Origin: Gammaproteobacteria bacterium
Lineage (GTDB): Bacteria; Pseudomonadota; Gammaproteobacteria; Steroidobacterales; Steroidobacteraceae
Reading direction: 5' to 3'
DNA: 64,000 nucleotides
Assembly: GCA_025355645.1 (NCBI GenBank)
Contig: JANXZG010000135.1
Coordinates: 41,554-105,553 of the forward strand
Shown here: piece after piece, positions 44,910 to 53,727 of the stretch
How positions within the stretch are numbered: the first letter of the stretch is position 1
How the letters are laid out: each line of letters starts with the position of its first letter
The notes under the pieces: generated by a model
Database searches by the model: none
Told to the model about the DNA's origin: nothing
What the model saw: the letters and a program-made list of their open reading frames with translations, nothing else
Translations under genes and position numbers: made by a program

Positions 44910-47734
44910 GCGCAAAGCTTCGCACCGGACGGCGGATCACGGGCGAAACCTTCGCATTTTATTTCGACGGGCAGCGTTATTGCGCGCAGCGCGGCGACAC
45001 CGCGGCATCCGCGCTCGCCGCCGCCGGCGTGCGCGCATTCGGGCGCAGTATCAAGTACCGGCGGCTGCGCGGCCTGCTGGCGCTGGGACCGGAAGAACCC
45101 AATGCGCTGCTTACCGTGGGAGAACCGCCCGCCTGCCTACCAAACGTGCCTGCGCCGGTGGTACGCGTCACGCCTGGCATGCGTCTGTACAGCCAGAACC
45201 GCTGGCCGAGTTTGCGCGTTGACGCCGGCTCGCTACTGCGCCTCGGCGCCGGGTTCTGGGGCGCGGGTTTTTACTATAAGACCTTCATGTGGCCGTCATG
45301 GAAATTCTATGAGGGACTGATTCGCAGGCTTGCGGGGCTGGGAGCCGCCCCAGCCGAGAGCAAGTTGCCGCAGTCCAAGGTCCTGCACCTGGATGCGGAC
45401 GTGATCATCGCCGGCGCGGGGGCGGCCGGGCTTCGCGCAGCGCTTGATGCCGCGCGCAGCGGACAGCGCGTGATCCTGTGCGAACGCGAACCGGTGATCG
45501 GCGGGGAGCTTTCGTTCGAGACCGCGAGCATCGACGGGGTCGCGGCCCTTCACTGGGTGCAGCGCGCGAGCGAAGAACTGGGGCACCTCGGCGCCAGGAT
45601 CATGACGGATACCGCGGTCATCAGCGCGCGCGGTAATGTTGTAATCGCTCATAAGCAGCCTGCGGGCCTGCCCGGCGCCGACACGCTACTGCGCCTGTAT
45701 GCGCCAATGCTGGTCAATGCGATGGGCGCGGTCGAGCGGCCCATTGCCTTCATCGACAACGACCTGCCTGGCATCATGCTGGCCGGTGCCGCGGAGCGAT
45801 TGATCAGTGACTATGGCGTGTGCGTGGGCAAGCGCATCGTCTTGTTCGGCAATCACGACCGCCTGTACCGGACCGCCATTCGCCTGCGCCAAGGCGGCGT
45901 CAATGTGAAGGCTATCATCGATACGCGGGCGCTCACGGCATCGGCCTCGCGTGCAATCCTGCTCGCCGCAGGCGTCGAATGCCTGCAGGCCTACACCATC
46001 GTGCGCGCCGAGGGCGGCGGCGCGGTGCGCGCGGTGCAAATTGCGCCCATAAAAAAGGCAACGGCGGTACGCCGGGTCGACTGCGACTCGGTGCTGGTAA
46101 GCGGCGGCTGGTCCCCCGCGGTCCGCGCCGCGGCGCCCAGTGACTGGCACAGCGTATGCGGGGCCGCGGCGGGCGAGCTCGCGCTAGCTGCCATCGCCGG
46201 AGCAAGCGATGATGACGGGGAGCCGCAACTGGAGGCTTATTGGCGCAGCCCTTGCGCCACAGCGGACGAAAAAAACCAGTTCGTCGATATGCAGAACGAT
46301 GTGACAGTCGCTGACCTGCGCCAAGCGCTTGCCGAGGGCTTTTGCGACATCGAGCATGTGAAGCGCTACACAACGCTCGGGATAGGCACCGAACAGGGAG
46401 CGACCGGTGGCATGCTAGGCGCAGCCATTGTCGCCGAGCTCAGCGGCAGCGCGCTCGCTGCGATCGGCACGAGCCGTGCACGCGGCCCGTACCAGCCCGT
46501 ACCCATGGGCGTGCTCAGCGGATCCCGAGTGGGCGCGGGTTTGCGTCCGGAACGGCGCACTGCGTTGCACGAAGAGCATGCGAAGGCCGGCGCGGTGCTC
46601 GAGCTGATGGCGGGATGGATGCGGCCCCGGTATTACCAAGGTAATGGCGCCGATGCGTTCGCGGCGGGCATTGTCGAAGCGGCACGCGTTCGCAAGCAGG
46701 GCGGCATTTGCGATGGCTCGACGCTCGGAAAGCTCGAAATAGCCGGCGCCGATGCGCCCGCCTTCCTTGATCGCCTGTACTTGAATAGCGCGAGCGCAAT
46801 CGAGACCGGCCGTGCGCGTTACGCCGCCCTGTTGCGCGAAGATGGTATCGTGCTCGATGACGGACTGCTGCTGCGCCAGGCGGCGGACCGGTTTACCGCG
46901 ACCACAAGTTCCAGCCACGGCGCCCATGTGCTTTCGCACCTCGAGTTCTACCGCGATACCGAATGGCGTGGCCGGCGCATCGCAATCAGCGATGTCACGG
47001 AGTGCTGGTCCGTCTTGATCGTCGCAGGTCCCGCGAGCCGTACGGCGCTCACCGCGGTGCTCGGCCGTGCCTGGAACGAGCCGCTCTTGAATCTCCGGCA
47101 TATGGCATTTGTCGAGCGCACATGGAGCGCCGCCGCGGGCGTAGGGGCGAAGCTGCGCTTACTGCGCGCGAGTTTTTCGGGCGAGCTCGCCTATGAGCTG
47201 CACTGTCACCCGGACATCGCGTGCCCACTGTGGCAAGCGCTCGTCGCGGCGGGCCTTGCGCCCTTTGGCCTTGAAGCACTCGACATCCTGCGCGTCGAAA
47301 AGGGCTACTTGACAGGCGCGGAGCTGAACGGACTGACAACGCCGATGGACGCGGGCCTTGGCGCAATGCTAAAGGCAGGCGCCGACGGGCTCACGCGCAA
47401 TAGTGTCGGGCGCGCGCTGCTTGGGCGTGAAGGGTATTTGGCAGCGGATCGTCCTATCCTGGTCGGCCTGCGCGCAGCTGATGGCAAGAGCCAGTTCCTC
47501 GGCGGCGCACAAGTCACCACAACAACAACGGCAACGCAAAGCCTCGGCTATATCACCTCGTCCGTGTTCAGCCCCGCGCTTCAGGAATGGATCGGCCTCG
47601 CGCTGATCGCGCGCAATTGCAGTGCCGCCGGCAACGAGCTAATCGCCCGCGATCCGCTGCGCGGTGGCAACACCCGAGTTCGCATCGTGCCCCCGGCACA
47701 TCTCGACCCGGAAGGCCAGAGGATCAAAGCATGA
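44906..47734 (+). CDS. soxA: Sarcosine oxidase alpha subunit
   Basis: 942 residues, close to the family length. Order of domains: an N-terminal ferredoxin-like fold without cluster cysteines (FYFDGQRYCAQRGDTAASAL, GPEEPNALLTVG), an NAD-binding part (VIIAGAGAAGLRAALDAARS), a central region with a conserved CDSVLVSGGWSPAV, and a C-terminal GcvT-like folate domain (LGKLEIAGADAPAFLDRLYL, LDILRVEKGYLTGAELNGLT with TPMDAGLGAMLK). The folate domain accepts the methyl carbon as methylene-THF, otherwise formaldehyde is released. It overlaps soxD and soxG by four bases each. Confidence 0.95.
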   Translation: MSAKLRTGRRITGETFAFYFDGQRYCAQRGDTAASALAAAGVRAFGRSIKYRRLRGLLALGPEEPNALLTVGEPPACLPNVPAPVVRVTPGMRLYSQNRWPSLRVDAGSLLRLGAGFWGAGFYYKTFMWPSWKFYEGLIRRLAGLGAAPAESKLPQSKVLHLDADVIIAGAGAAGLRAALDAARSGQRVILCEREPVIGGELSFETASIDGVAALHWVQRASEELGHLGARIMTDTAVISARGNVVIAHKQPAGLPGADTLLRLYAPMLVNAMGAVERPIAFIDNDLPGIMLAGAAERLISDYGVCVGKRIVLFGNHDRLYRTAIRLRQGGVNVKAIIDTRALTASASRAILLAAGVECLQAYTIVRAEGGGAVRAVQIAPIKKATAVRRVDCDSVLVSGGWSPAVRAAAPSDWHSVCGAAAGELALAAIAGASDDDGEPQLEAYWRSPCATADEKNQFVDMQNDVTVADLRQALAEGFCDIEHVKRYTTLGIGTEQGATGGMLGAAIVAELSGSALAAIGTSRARGPYQPVPMGVLSGSRVGAGLRPERRTALHEEHAKAGAVLELMAGWMRPRYYQGNGADAFAAGIVEAARVRKQGGICDGSTLGKLEIAGADAPAFLDRLYLNSASAIETGRARYAALLREDGIVLDDGLLLRQAADRFTATTSSSHGAHVLSHLEFYRDTEWRGRRIAISDVTECWSVLIVAGPASRTALTAVLGRAWNEPLLNLRHMAFVERTWSAAAGVGAKLRLLRASFSGELAYELHCHPDIACPLWQALVAAGLAPFGLEALDILRVEKGYLTGAELNGLTTPMDAGLGAMLKAGADGLTRNSVGRALLGREGYLAADRPILVGLRAADGKSQFLGGAQVTTTTTATQSLGYITSSVFSPALQEWIGLALIARNCSAAGNELIARDPLRGGNTRVRIVPPAHLDPEGQRIKA

Positions 47735-48108
47735 GCCTCAGCGCATGCGAATGGGTGGACTTTGATGGTGGTGATGCAAATTCAGACCTCGCCCTCGCGA
47801 TCGCGCCAGCGCGCTGGCTGGTGGTCGCGCCGCAGGAGGCATGGCTCGCCGAGCGCACCCAGGCTGCGCTGGCCGGACTCGGTGCCTTGATCGATGTCAG
47901 CGGACGCTGGGTACCTGTGGAAATTGCGCCGGATTCCCCCGCGTTGAGCGCCGCGGCACCGCTTGAGCTCTACTTGCGTGATCGCGACGTCGCCGCCCTC
48001 TGGATGTTCGATTGCCCGGTCCTGATCGTGCGCTGCAATGGTGAAATCCGGCTGCTGGTCGAGGCGAGCTACGCCCATAGCTTGCGTGCGATGTTGGCAA
48101 GGTTATAG
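47731..48108 (+). CDS. soxG: Sarcosine oxidase gamma subunit, short form
   Basis: 125 residues, shorter than the 180-210 residues common for SoxG. It retains the C-terminal style of the family (DVSGRWVPVEIAPDSPALSA, DCPVLIVRCNGEIRLLVEAS and YAHSLRAMLARL). The N-terminal part of a usual gamma subunit is missing, and the ATG overlaps the soxA stop, so no room exists for a longer start. Identity rests on position after soxA and these C-terminal blocks. It is followed by ggt after eight bases. Confidence 0.82.
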   Translation: MSLSACEWVDFDGGDANSDLALAIAPARWLVVAPQEAWLAERTQAALAGLGALIDVSGRWVPVEIAPDSPALSAAAPLELYLRDRDVAALWMFDCPVLIVRCNGEIRLLVEASYAHSLRAMLARL

Positions 48109-48116
48109 TAGGCAAT

Positions 48117-49886
48117 ATGAAAAATAGAACCGTCAAGAACCCCTTTGCGCGCAGGCTGCGCGCCGCCCTCCTCGTCACTGCCGGCGCCGCAATCGTGCCG
48201 GCCGCATACGCGGTGTCGCCTCCGCCGCTTGAGTCGACTCGGGGCATGGTGGTCACCACGCAACGCACCGCATCGGACGTGGGCGCCGCCATTCTTGGCC
48301 AGGGCGGCAACGCGATCGATGCCGCGGTGGCCATTGGCTACGCGCTGGCGGTCACGCACCCGACCGCGGGCAACATCGGTGGCGGGGGATTCATGACGGT
48401 TCACCTTGCGAACGGCAAGGACACATTCATTAATTTCCGCGAAAAGGCGCCGCATGCAGCGACTGCGACGATGTACCAGGACGCCAAGGGTAATCCTGTC
48501 CCCGACAGGAGCCTGAACGGCTATCTGGCGGTGGGAATCCCGGGCACCGTGCTGGGACTGGAAACGGCGCGCAAGGAATACGGCACGATGTCGCTGGAAA
48601 CCTTGATCACGCCGGCGATCGGGCTCGCCGAAACCGGGTTCATGATGGTGCGCGGCGATATTGATGACTTCGACGATTCCACAGCTGAGCTCCTGAAGCA
48701 ACCGAACATCGCGGCAATTTTGTTGCCTGGCGGAAAGGTCATGCAGCCGGGCGACCGCCTGGTACAGCGCAACCTGGCGACTACGCTTAAGCTAATCCGT
48801 GACGGCGGGCCGGATGCTTTCTATAAAGGTCCCATTGCCGCGGCTGTCGTTGCGGCGAGCCAGGCCCATGGCGGAATACTGACCAAGGCTGACTTCGCCA
48901 ATTACACTGTAGCGGAGACCACGCCGATCACCTGCCAGTACCGGGGATACACGATCATTTCCGCGCCGCCGCCCAGCTCGGGTGGCGTTGTCATGTGCCA
49001 GATGCTGAAGGTTCTCGAGCCCTACCCCCTCAACGAGTTCGGCTTTCACTCGAGCGCCGAGCTGCATGTAATGACCGAAGCAATGCGCAATGCGTATTTT
49101 GATCGCAATACCTATCTTGGCGATCCCGCCTTCGTCAGCAACCCGATCGAGCGGCTGCTGTCGACCGCGCATATCGATGAGATCCGAGCGCGCATCAAGC
49201 CCCACGAGGCGACCGCTTCGTCCACGCTGAGCCCGGTTGCCGCGCCGAAGGAAAATCGCAACACGACCCATTATTCGGTTCTGGACAAGTTCGGCAATGC
49301 GGTCTCCGTCACCTACACGCTCAACAATAGTTTCGGCGCGAAGGTGATGGCCGGCGAGACTGGTTTCATCTTGAACGATGAGATGGATGATTTCTCCTCC
49401 AAACCTGGTTCGCCGAATATGTATGGGCTCATCGAGGGCACCGCGAACGCCATTGCGCCCGGCAAGCAGCCGCTGAGCTCAATGTCGCCGACGGTTGTGC
49501 TAAAGGACGGCAAGCCGCTGCTGGTGCTGGGCGCCCCGGGTGGCTCGCGCATCATCACGACGGTGTTCGAAGTGATCGTGAATGTTATCGATCATGGCAT
49601 GACACTTCAGGAAGCGATTGATGCGCCGCGCGTCCATCATCAATGGCTGCCCGACACGCTGGCAGTTGAACCTTTTGCAGTTTCAGCAGATACCACGGCC
49701 GCGCTGACTCGCATGGGTTACAAGGTCGTGCCGCTTGAAAATTGGGGGTCCGGAAATGCCACCGAAATCATCGGTGCCGCACCTGCCGAACTATCGCTCG
49801 CCAAGAAGCTTGGTTTCCCGCGCGCCGGCGTGATTTATGGGGCTGCCGATTCGCGCGCGCCGTCCGGATCGGCGGCGGCCCCTTAG
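48117..49886 (+). CDS. ggt: Gamma-glutamyltransferase
   Basis: 589 residues; an N-terminal nucleophile hydrolase made as a precursor. A signal peptide (LRAALLVTAGAAIVPAAYA) directs it to the periplasm. Family blocks include GNAIDAAVAIGYALAVTHPT, GNIGGGGFMTVHL, FREKAPHAAT, AVGIPGTVLGL and LNDEMDDFSSKPGSPN. The autoprocessing and catalytic Thr is the second Thr in RNTTHYSVLDKFGNAVS. GAPGGSRIITTVFEV follows in the small subunit. It cleaves gamma-glutamyl bonds, for example in glutathione. Eight bases separate it from soxG, so it may be read from the sox promoter. Confidence 0.95.
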   Translation: MKNRTVKNPFARRLRAALLVTAGAAIVPAAYAVSPPPLESTRGMVVTTQRTASDVGAAILGQGGNAIDAAVAIGYALAVTHPTAGNIGGGGFMTVHLANGKDTFINFREKAPHAATATMYQDAKGNPVPDRSLNGYLAVGIPGTVLGLETARKEYGTMSLETLITPAIGLAETGFMMVRGDIDDFDDSTAELLKQPNIAAILLPGGKVMQPGDRLVQRNLATTLKLIRDGGPDAFYKGPIAAAVVAASQAHGGILTKADFANYTVAETTPITCQYRGYTIISAPPPSSGGVVMCQMLKVLEPYPLNEFGFHSSAELHVMTEAMRNAYFDRNTYLGDPAFVSNPIERLLSTAHIDEIRARIKPHEATASSTLSPVAAPKENRNTTHYSVLDKFGNAVSVTYTLNNSFGAKVMAGETGFILNDEMDDFSSKPGSPNMYGLIEGTANAIAPGKQPLSSMSPTVVLKDGKPLLVLGAPGGSRIITTVFEVIVNVIDHGMTLQEAIDAPRVHHQWLPDTLAVEPFAVSADTTAALTRMGYKVVPLENWGSGNATEIIGAAPAELSLAKKLGFPRAGVIYGAADSRAPSGSAAAP

Positions 49887-49901
49887 CAAACGAGGTGCTC
49901 T

Positions 49902-50474
49902 GTGAATACATCTACCCCAAGACTCTCTTTAAAAGTTGCCGCGGCCGCACTCTGCGCGGCTGCATTCGCAGCGCTCGCATCCCCGCTCTATGCCGACCAA
50001 CCCGCAACCGCCGCGCAATGGCAGGAGCATAAAGGCTCGATCGCATATTTCGGGCTCACTTCCACTTATACCTGCACGGGAATGGAGAGCAAGGTGCGTC
50101 AAATCCTGCTGGCCCTGGGGGCGCGCAAGGACATGAGCGTAAATGCCACCCCCTGCGGTGCCCGCGATATGCCGATGGGCCACGCAATGACGGTCAGTAT
50201 CCGCGTGTTCTCGCTTGCGCCGGTCGGCCCGGCAGCGTCGGTGCAGATTGCTGCGCCACCGATCATGGCCAGTTGGTCAGCGGTCGAAATTAATGCCCAG
50301 CGGCCCTTTTTCATGGGGGATGGTGATTGCGAACTGATCGACCATATGCACGAATTCATCACGAAGAACTTCAGCGCGCAGAATGTGGATTATCGCGCGT
50401 CATGCACACCGCACCAAGCCTCGGCGTTCTCATTCGCCATTCACGGTGAGTTCCTGAAGACCCCGGTCTCATGA
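49902..50474 (+). CDS. Secreted protein of unknown function
   Basis: 190 residues with a signal peptide (LKVAAAALCAAAFAALASPL, cut near YADQ). The mature part has four cysteines (TYTCTGM, NATPCGAR, DGDCELI, RASCTP), consistent with two periplasmic disulfides. SIAYFGLTSTYTCTGMESKV and MGDGDCELIDHMHEF are its most distinctive stretches. I recognise no family. The start is GTG at 49902, with GAGGTG upstream. It lies 15 bases after ggt and its stop overlaps the next gene (ATGA). Confidence 0.78.
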   Translation: MNTSTPRLSLKVAAAALCAAAFAALASPLYADQPATAAQWQEHKGSIAYFGLTSTYTCTGMESKVRQILLALGARKDMSVNATPCGARDMPMGHAMTVSIRVFSLAPVGPAASVQIAAPPIMASWSAVEINAQRPFFMGDGDCELIDHMHEFITKNFSAQNVDYRASCTPHQASAFSFAIHGEFLKTPVS

Positions 50475-50995
50475 CCTTAGCCGGCGCCGGCCGCGCTCCG
50501 GCGAACGCCGGGCGCACCCTCGCCGCCGGTATTCTCCTTTGCCTGGTTGCAATCGACGGCACTGCCGCAAATTCATGCCCGTATGGGACCTGGGCCGATT
50601 TCATGATCGGTGCATATCATGTTAATCCTGACCAGCATTTCGAGGATTTCGATTCTGGCATCGGCCTGGAGTGTCAATTCAAGCCTCAGTGGGCGGCATC
50701 CGCCGGTTATTTTCGTAATTCGCTGCTGCGCCCCTCGTTTTATGCGGGGGCAGTCTATACGCCAGAATCGCTGCATTGGGGCCCGTTCCGGCTTGGCGCG
50801 ATGGGCGGCGTGATATCAGGCTATAACTTTGGACACTTTGGCGTTGGCGAGAACCACCGTACCGGACTTGTCCTGGTCCCGAGCGCCATCCTTAATTTCG
50901 GGCGCTTTGGCGCGAACATCCTGCTGGTGCCGCCGATACCGGCGGACCATCTGCCATTCACGATCGGCCTGCAGGCGAAGCTGCGCTTGAAGTAA
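50471..50995 (+). CDS. Probable small outer membrane beta-barrel protein
   Basis: 174 residues. A signal-like N-terminus (TLAAGILLCLVAIDGTAA) precedes a mature part rich in Gly, Phe and Tyr with alternating pattern (FMIGAYHVN, SAGYFRNSL, PSFYAGAVYT, LGAMGGVISGYNFGHF) and ending TIGLQAKLRLK. This suggests a small beta barrel or a PagP-size outer membrane protein, but no catalytic motif is recognised. It is translationally coupled to the preceding secreted protein, so the two likely function together in the envelope. Confidence 0.72.
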   Translation: MTLAGAGRAPANAGRTLAAGILLCLVAIDGTAANSCPYGTWADFMIGAYHVNPDQHFEDFDSGIGLECQFKPQWAASAGYFRNSLLRPSFYAGAVYTPESLHWGPFRLGAMGGVISGYNFGHFGVGENHRTGLVLVPSAILNFGRFGANILLVPPIPADHLPFTIGLQAKLRLK

Positions 50996-51020
50996 GCAGA
51001 TCGTGCTAACTTTCGCACCC

Positions 51021-52361
51021 ATGAACGCACCGACCCGTCACCTAGCCGCCCTCTTTTGCACACTTATCGCGAGCGTCTGCTACGCCAAGCCGTTCCTGAT
51101 GCTGGTCTCGGTCGATGGCCTAAAGCCGGAGGCAATCGTCGAAGCGCAGGATCATGGACTGAAGGTGCCGAACCTGCGCACGCTGATGAGCGATGGCGTT
51201 TATGCAACCGGCGTGAGCGGTGTATTGCCGACCCTGACCTACCCCAGCCACATGACATTGATGACAGGCGCATCCCCGGATCATCACGGGCTCTACTCAA
51301 ACACCACATTCGACCCGCTGCGGCGAAACGACAAAGGCTGGTACTGGTACGCGGAAGATGTGCGGGCGCAGACCCTTTGGGATGCCGCTGCCGCCGCGCA
51401 CTTGAAGACCGCGAATGTTTACTGGCCGACCAGCGTGGGGGCAAACATCCAAGACAACCTGCCGCAGATATGGCGCAGCGGAACCGAGGATGACCTGAAA
51501 CTGCAGCGCGCCTTGAGCACGCCAGGGCTGGTGCAGGAACTGTCGGCAACGCTTGGGCGTTACCCCGGCGGCATGGAGGAAACGGTGGCCGACGATGAGA
51601 TCCGCGCGCGCTTTGCGATACGCCTGCTGGAGACGCATCACCCTGATTTCCTGACTGTCTATTTCACGGGTTTGGACTCCGAGGAACATGAATCGGGTCC
51701 CTTCAGCGCCGCTTCAAACGCAGCCCTCGAGCGCCTCGATGCCCTGGTTGGCCAGCTGCGCGCTGCCGCGGAGCGCGCGGCGCCGGGGCGCGCGAACTTT
51801 TGTGTGATCTCCGATCATGGCTTCGCTGCGGTCGCACACGATGTGAATCTTTATACGGCGTTTGTCGAGGCGGGCCTGATCAGCATCGATGCGGCCGGCA
51901 AGATCACCGCATGGAAGGCCACGCCTTGGCCCGCCGGCGGCTCCGCGGCGGTCATGGTCAAGGATGCGAACGACGTTCTAGTTCGCCAGCAGGTCAACGC
52001 ACTGCTCGATCGCCTCGCGAGCGATCCTGCGAACGGGATCGAGCGGGTCCTGAGTCACGAGGAGATCGTCAAACATCGCGGCTTTCCGGATGCCGCATTT
52101 CTCGTCGCATTTAAACCCGGGTATGAACTAGGGCTGTCGCTGTCCGGTCCACTGCTCGCGCCGCCATCGAACCTGGGCACGCATGGCTACCTGCCCGAGC
52201 GACCTGAAATGCGGTCGTCTTTTTTTATGGTTGGCCCACACATCCCTGCAGGTAAGTCGCTTGGTGAGATCGACATGCGCCAGATCGCGCCGACGCTCGC
52301 TCGCGTGCTGCAGGTCCGGCTCAAAAACGCCGAACTGGCGCCGTTACCGATCGGTAATTAA
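51021..52361 (+). CDS. Exported alkaline phosphatase-superfamily phosphodiesterase (NPP type)
   Basis: About 446 residues. The signal peptide (HLAALFCTLIASVCYA) is followed by the metal-binding start FLMLVSVDGLKPEAI and the nucleophile threonine in LPTLTYPSHMTLMTGASPDH, as in nucleotide pyrophosphatase/phosphodiesterases. Other metal ligands lie in FTGLDSEEHESGP and CVISDHGF, and in NLGTHGYLP near the C-terminus. It likely hydrolyses phosphodiester or pyrophosphate bonds in the periplasm. A GTG at 51003 is an alternative start. It follows the barrel-like gene by 25 bases and ends the sox-ggt gene string. Confidence 0.88.
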   Translation: MNAPTRHLAALFCTLIASVCYAKPFLMLVSVDGLKPEAIVEAQDHGLKVPNLRTLMSDGVYATGVSGVLPTLTYPSHMTLMTGASPDHHGLYSNTTFDPLRRNDKGWYWYAEDVRAQTLWDAAAAAHLKTANVYWPTSVGANIQDNLPQIWRSGTEDDLKLQRALSTPGLVQELSATLGRYPGGMEETVADDEIRARFAIRLLETHHPDFLTVYFTGLDSEEHESGPFSAASNAALERLDALVGQLRAAAERAAPGRANFCVISDHGFAAVAHDVNLYTAFVEAGLISIDAAGKITAWKATPWPAGGSAAVMVKDANDVLVRQQVNALLDRLASDPANGIERVLSHEEIVKHRGFPDAAFLVAFKPGYELGLSLSGPLLAPPSNLGTHGYLPERPEMRSSFFMVGPHIPAGKSLGEIDMRQIAPTLARVLQVRLKNAELAPLPIGN

Positions 52362-52371
52362 TGCAAATTTA

Positions 52372-52389
52372 GCGCGGGTTTCACCGCGC
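52372..52389. terminator. Possible hairpin between convergent genes
   Basis: GCGCGG (52372-52377) and CCGCGC (52384-52389) form a six-pair stem with a six-base loop, 11 bases after the phosphodiesterase stop. No T run follows, so termination is only suggested by its position. Confidence 0.3.
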
Positions 52390-52467
52390 GGTTACCATCA
52401 CGCGCAATCTCACAAAGTTCCTGGCGCTCAATACCGCGGTCGTGTAACTAAGCTCCATGGACTTGAA

Positions 52468-53007
52468 TTACTTCAGGCGCCTTATCTCCATGGTACCGGA
52501 AAAGGTATCCTCACCGAGCGAGAGGTATATCGTGCGCTCCGAAATTGAGAGGTCAAAATCCATACGGCGCTTAAGGCGCGAGGCCATCGCGACGATCAGC
52601 TCGCGGTCGATAACCAGTATTTCGATCGCCGGGGCGCGGTGAATCCGCTCACCAGCCAGGCGCGCGAGCCAGGGCGTCGTATCGCGGTGGGGATATATAG
52701 CGACTCTCGGCGCTGATTTGCTCGCCTTATGCATGCGCGCCGCCTCCGGGATTCCGATTTCGATCCAGGACAGTAAACCGCCAGTGAGGTCACGCACGGT
52801 GATTGCAGGCTCTTCCGTTGCAGAAAGTCCCTTGGAAAAGACGATGCCTTCGCGATATTCGAGGCAATAGGCCAGCAAGCGCGTGACCAGATACTCCGGG
52901 GATTCAGACGGATGCTGCGCGAGGCGCAGATTCAGCGTCTCGTACACACGTCGGTCAGCATCGGCAAGGCGTATGGTAAATACGTAGATGGTCGAACTTT
53001 GCGCCAT
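52468..53007 (-). CDS. yaeQ: YaeQ family protein
   Basis: About 179 residues. It begins MAQSSTIYVFTIRLADADRR and has YLVTRLLAYCLEYREGIVFS, TGGLLSWIEIGIPEAARMHK, ASRLKRRMDFDLSISERTIY and the C-terminal IYLSLGEDTFSGTMEI, all characteristic. YaeQ has a nuclease-like PD-(D/E)XK fold of unclear role. The reading frame extends 56 codons further upstream, but that sequence lies over the divergent gene and is not YaeQ-like. AAGGG eight bases before the ATG at 53007 supports the start. It is divergent from the HEITH membrane protein. Confidence 0.93.
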   Translation of the reverse strand: MAQSSTIYVFTIRLADADRRVYETLNLRLAQHPSESPEYLVTRLLAYCLEYREGIVFSKGLSATEEPAITVRDLTGGLLSWIEIGIPEAARMHKASKSAPRVAIYPHRDTTPWLARLAGERIHRAPAIEILVIDRELIVAMASRLKRRMDFDLSISERTIYLSLGEDTFSGTMEIRRLK

Positions 53008-53037
53008 AGATCGACCCTTGGAGAAACGATAAACTGA

Positions 53038-53727
53038 TTGTCCGTGCTTAACCAGAAAATTGCCAGCGTCCTGGGCGTGGTCAAATGGCCGCTGGCTATT
53101 CTCTGCGTCGCGTATTTTCCCGCGACCGCAATCGCCCTCGGCGATGAATTGCTTGGGATCGTGCGCGGCATGCATTTCCTGGTGCCATTTGTCGCAGGTG
53201 CTGCATCGTACCTTGCGCTATGGCTGCTGGTCATACGCCGTATCAAGGTAGATTTTCTCAGCACGCTGGAGCATGAGATCACGCACTGTATCTTCGCCTG
53301 GCTGACCTTCAACCAGGTCGTCGCGCTCAAGGCGACCTTGCGCAGCGGCGGCGCAACCCACTATCGGGGAACGCCAAACTGGCTGATCCAGACCGGCCCG
53401 TATTTCTTTCCGACTGTTACGATCCTGCTGCTGATCTTGATGCACTTCGTCGGCGCGCAACACCTGGGGCTGATGTACGGCCTGCTGGGCGCCTCGATCG
53501 TCTACCACGTGATCTCCACCTGGGCCGAGGCGCATCACCGCCAGACCGACCTCAAGGAAGCGGGCCTGGTTTTCTCGGTGTTATTCCTGCCGACTGCGAA
53601 CCTGATATTTTACGCCTTGATCGTTGCGTTCCTGCGCTTCGGTGCCGGCGGATTCGCGCAGCTGTTTGGGGAACTCGCACATTCGCCGGCAAATCCGCTG
53701 CGGTTAATTGCGCAGATCCTGCCGTGA
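53038..53727 (+). CDS. Multi-pass membrane protein with an HExxH motif
   Basis: 229 residues with about six hydrophobic segments (WPLAILCVAYFPATAIAL, FLVPFVAGAASYLALWLLVI, YFFPTVTILLLILMHFVG, LMYGLLGASIVYHVI, LIFYALIVAFLRF). The motif LEHEITHCIFAWL around residue 80 has the HExxH form of zinc metallopeptidases and lies at a membrane-facing position as in M50/site-2 types. No second ligand motif of the NPxPxxDG kind is obvious, so activity is not certain. The start is TTG at 53038 or GTG at 53044. Its stop overlaps the cobB start, which couples their translation. Confidence 0.75.
   Translation: MSVLNQKIASVLGVVKWPLAILCVAYFPATAIALGDELLGIVRGMHFLVPFVAGAASYLALWLLVIRRIKVDFLSTLEHEITHCIFAWLTFNQVVALKATLRSGGATHYRGTPNWLIQTGPYFFPTVTILLLILMHFVGAQHLGLMYGLLGASIVYHVISTWAEAHHRQTDLKEAGLVFSVLFLPTANLIFYALIVAFLRFGAGGFAQLFGELAHSPANPLRLIAQILP

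Noticed and set aside
53008..53175. Long N-terminal extension of YaeQ
   Set aside because: It lies over the divergent membrane protein gene and lacks YaeQ similarity; the ATG at 53007 has a ribosome site.
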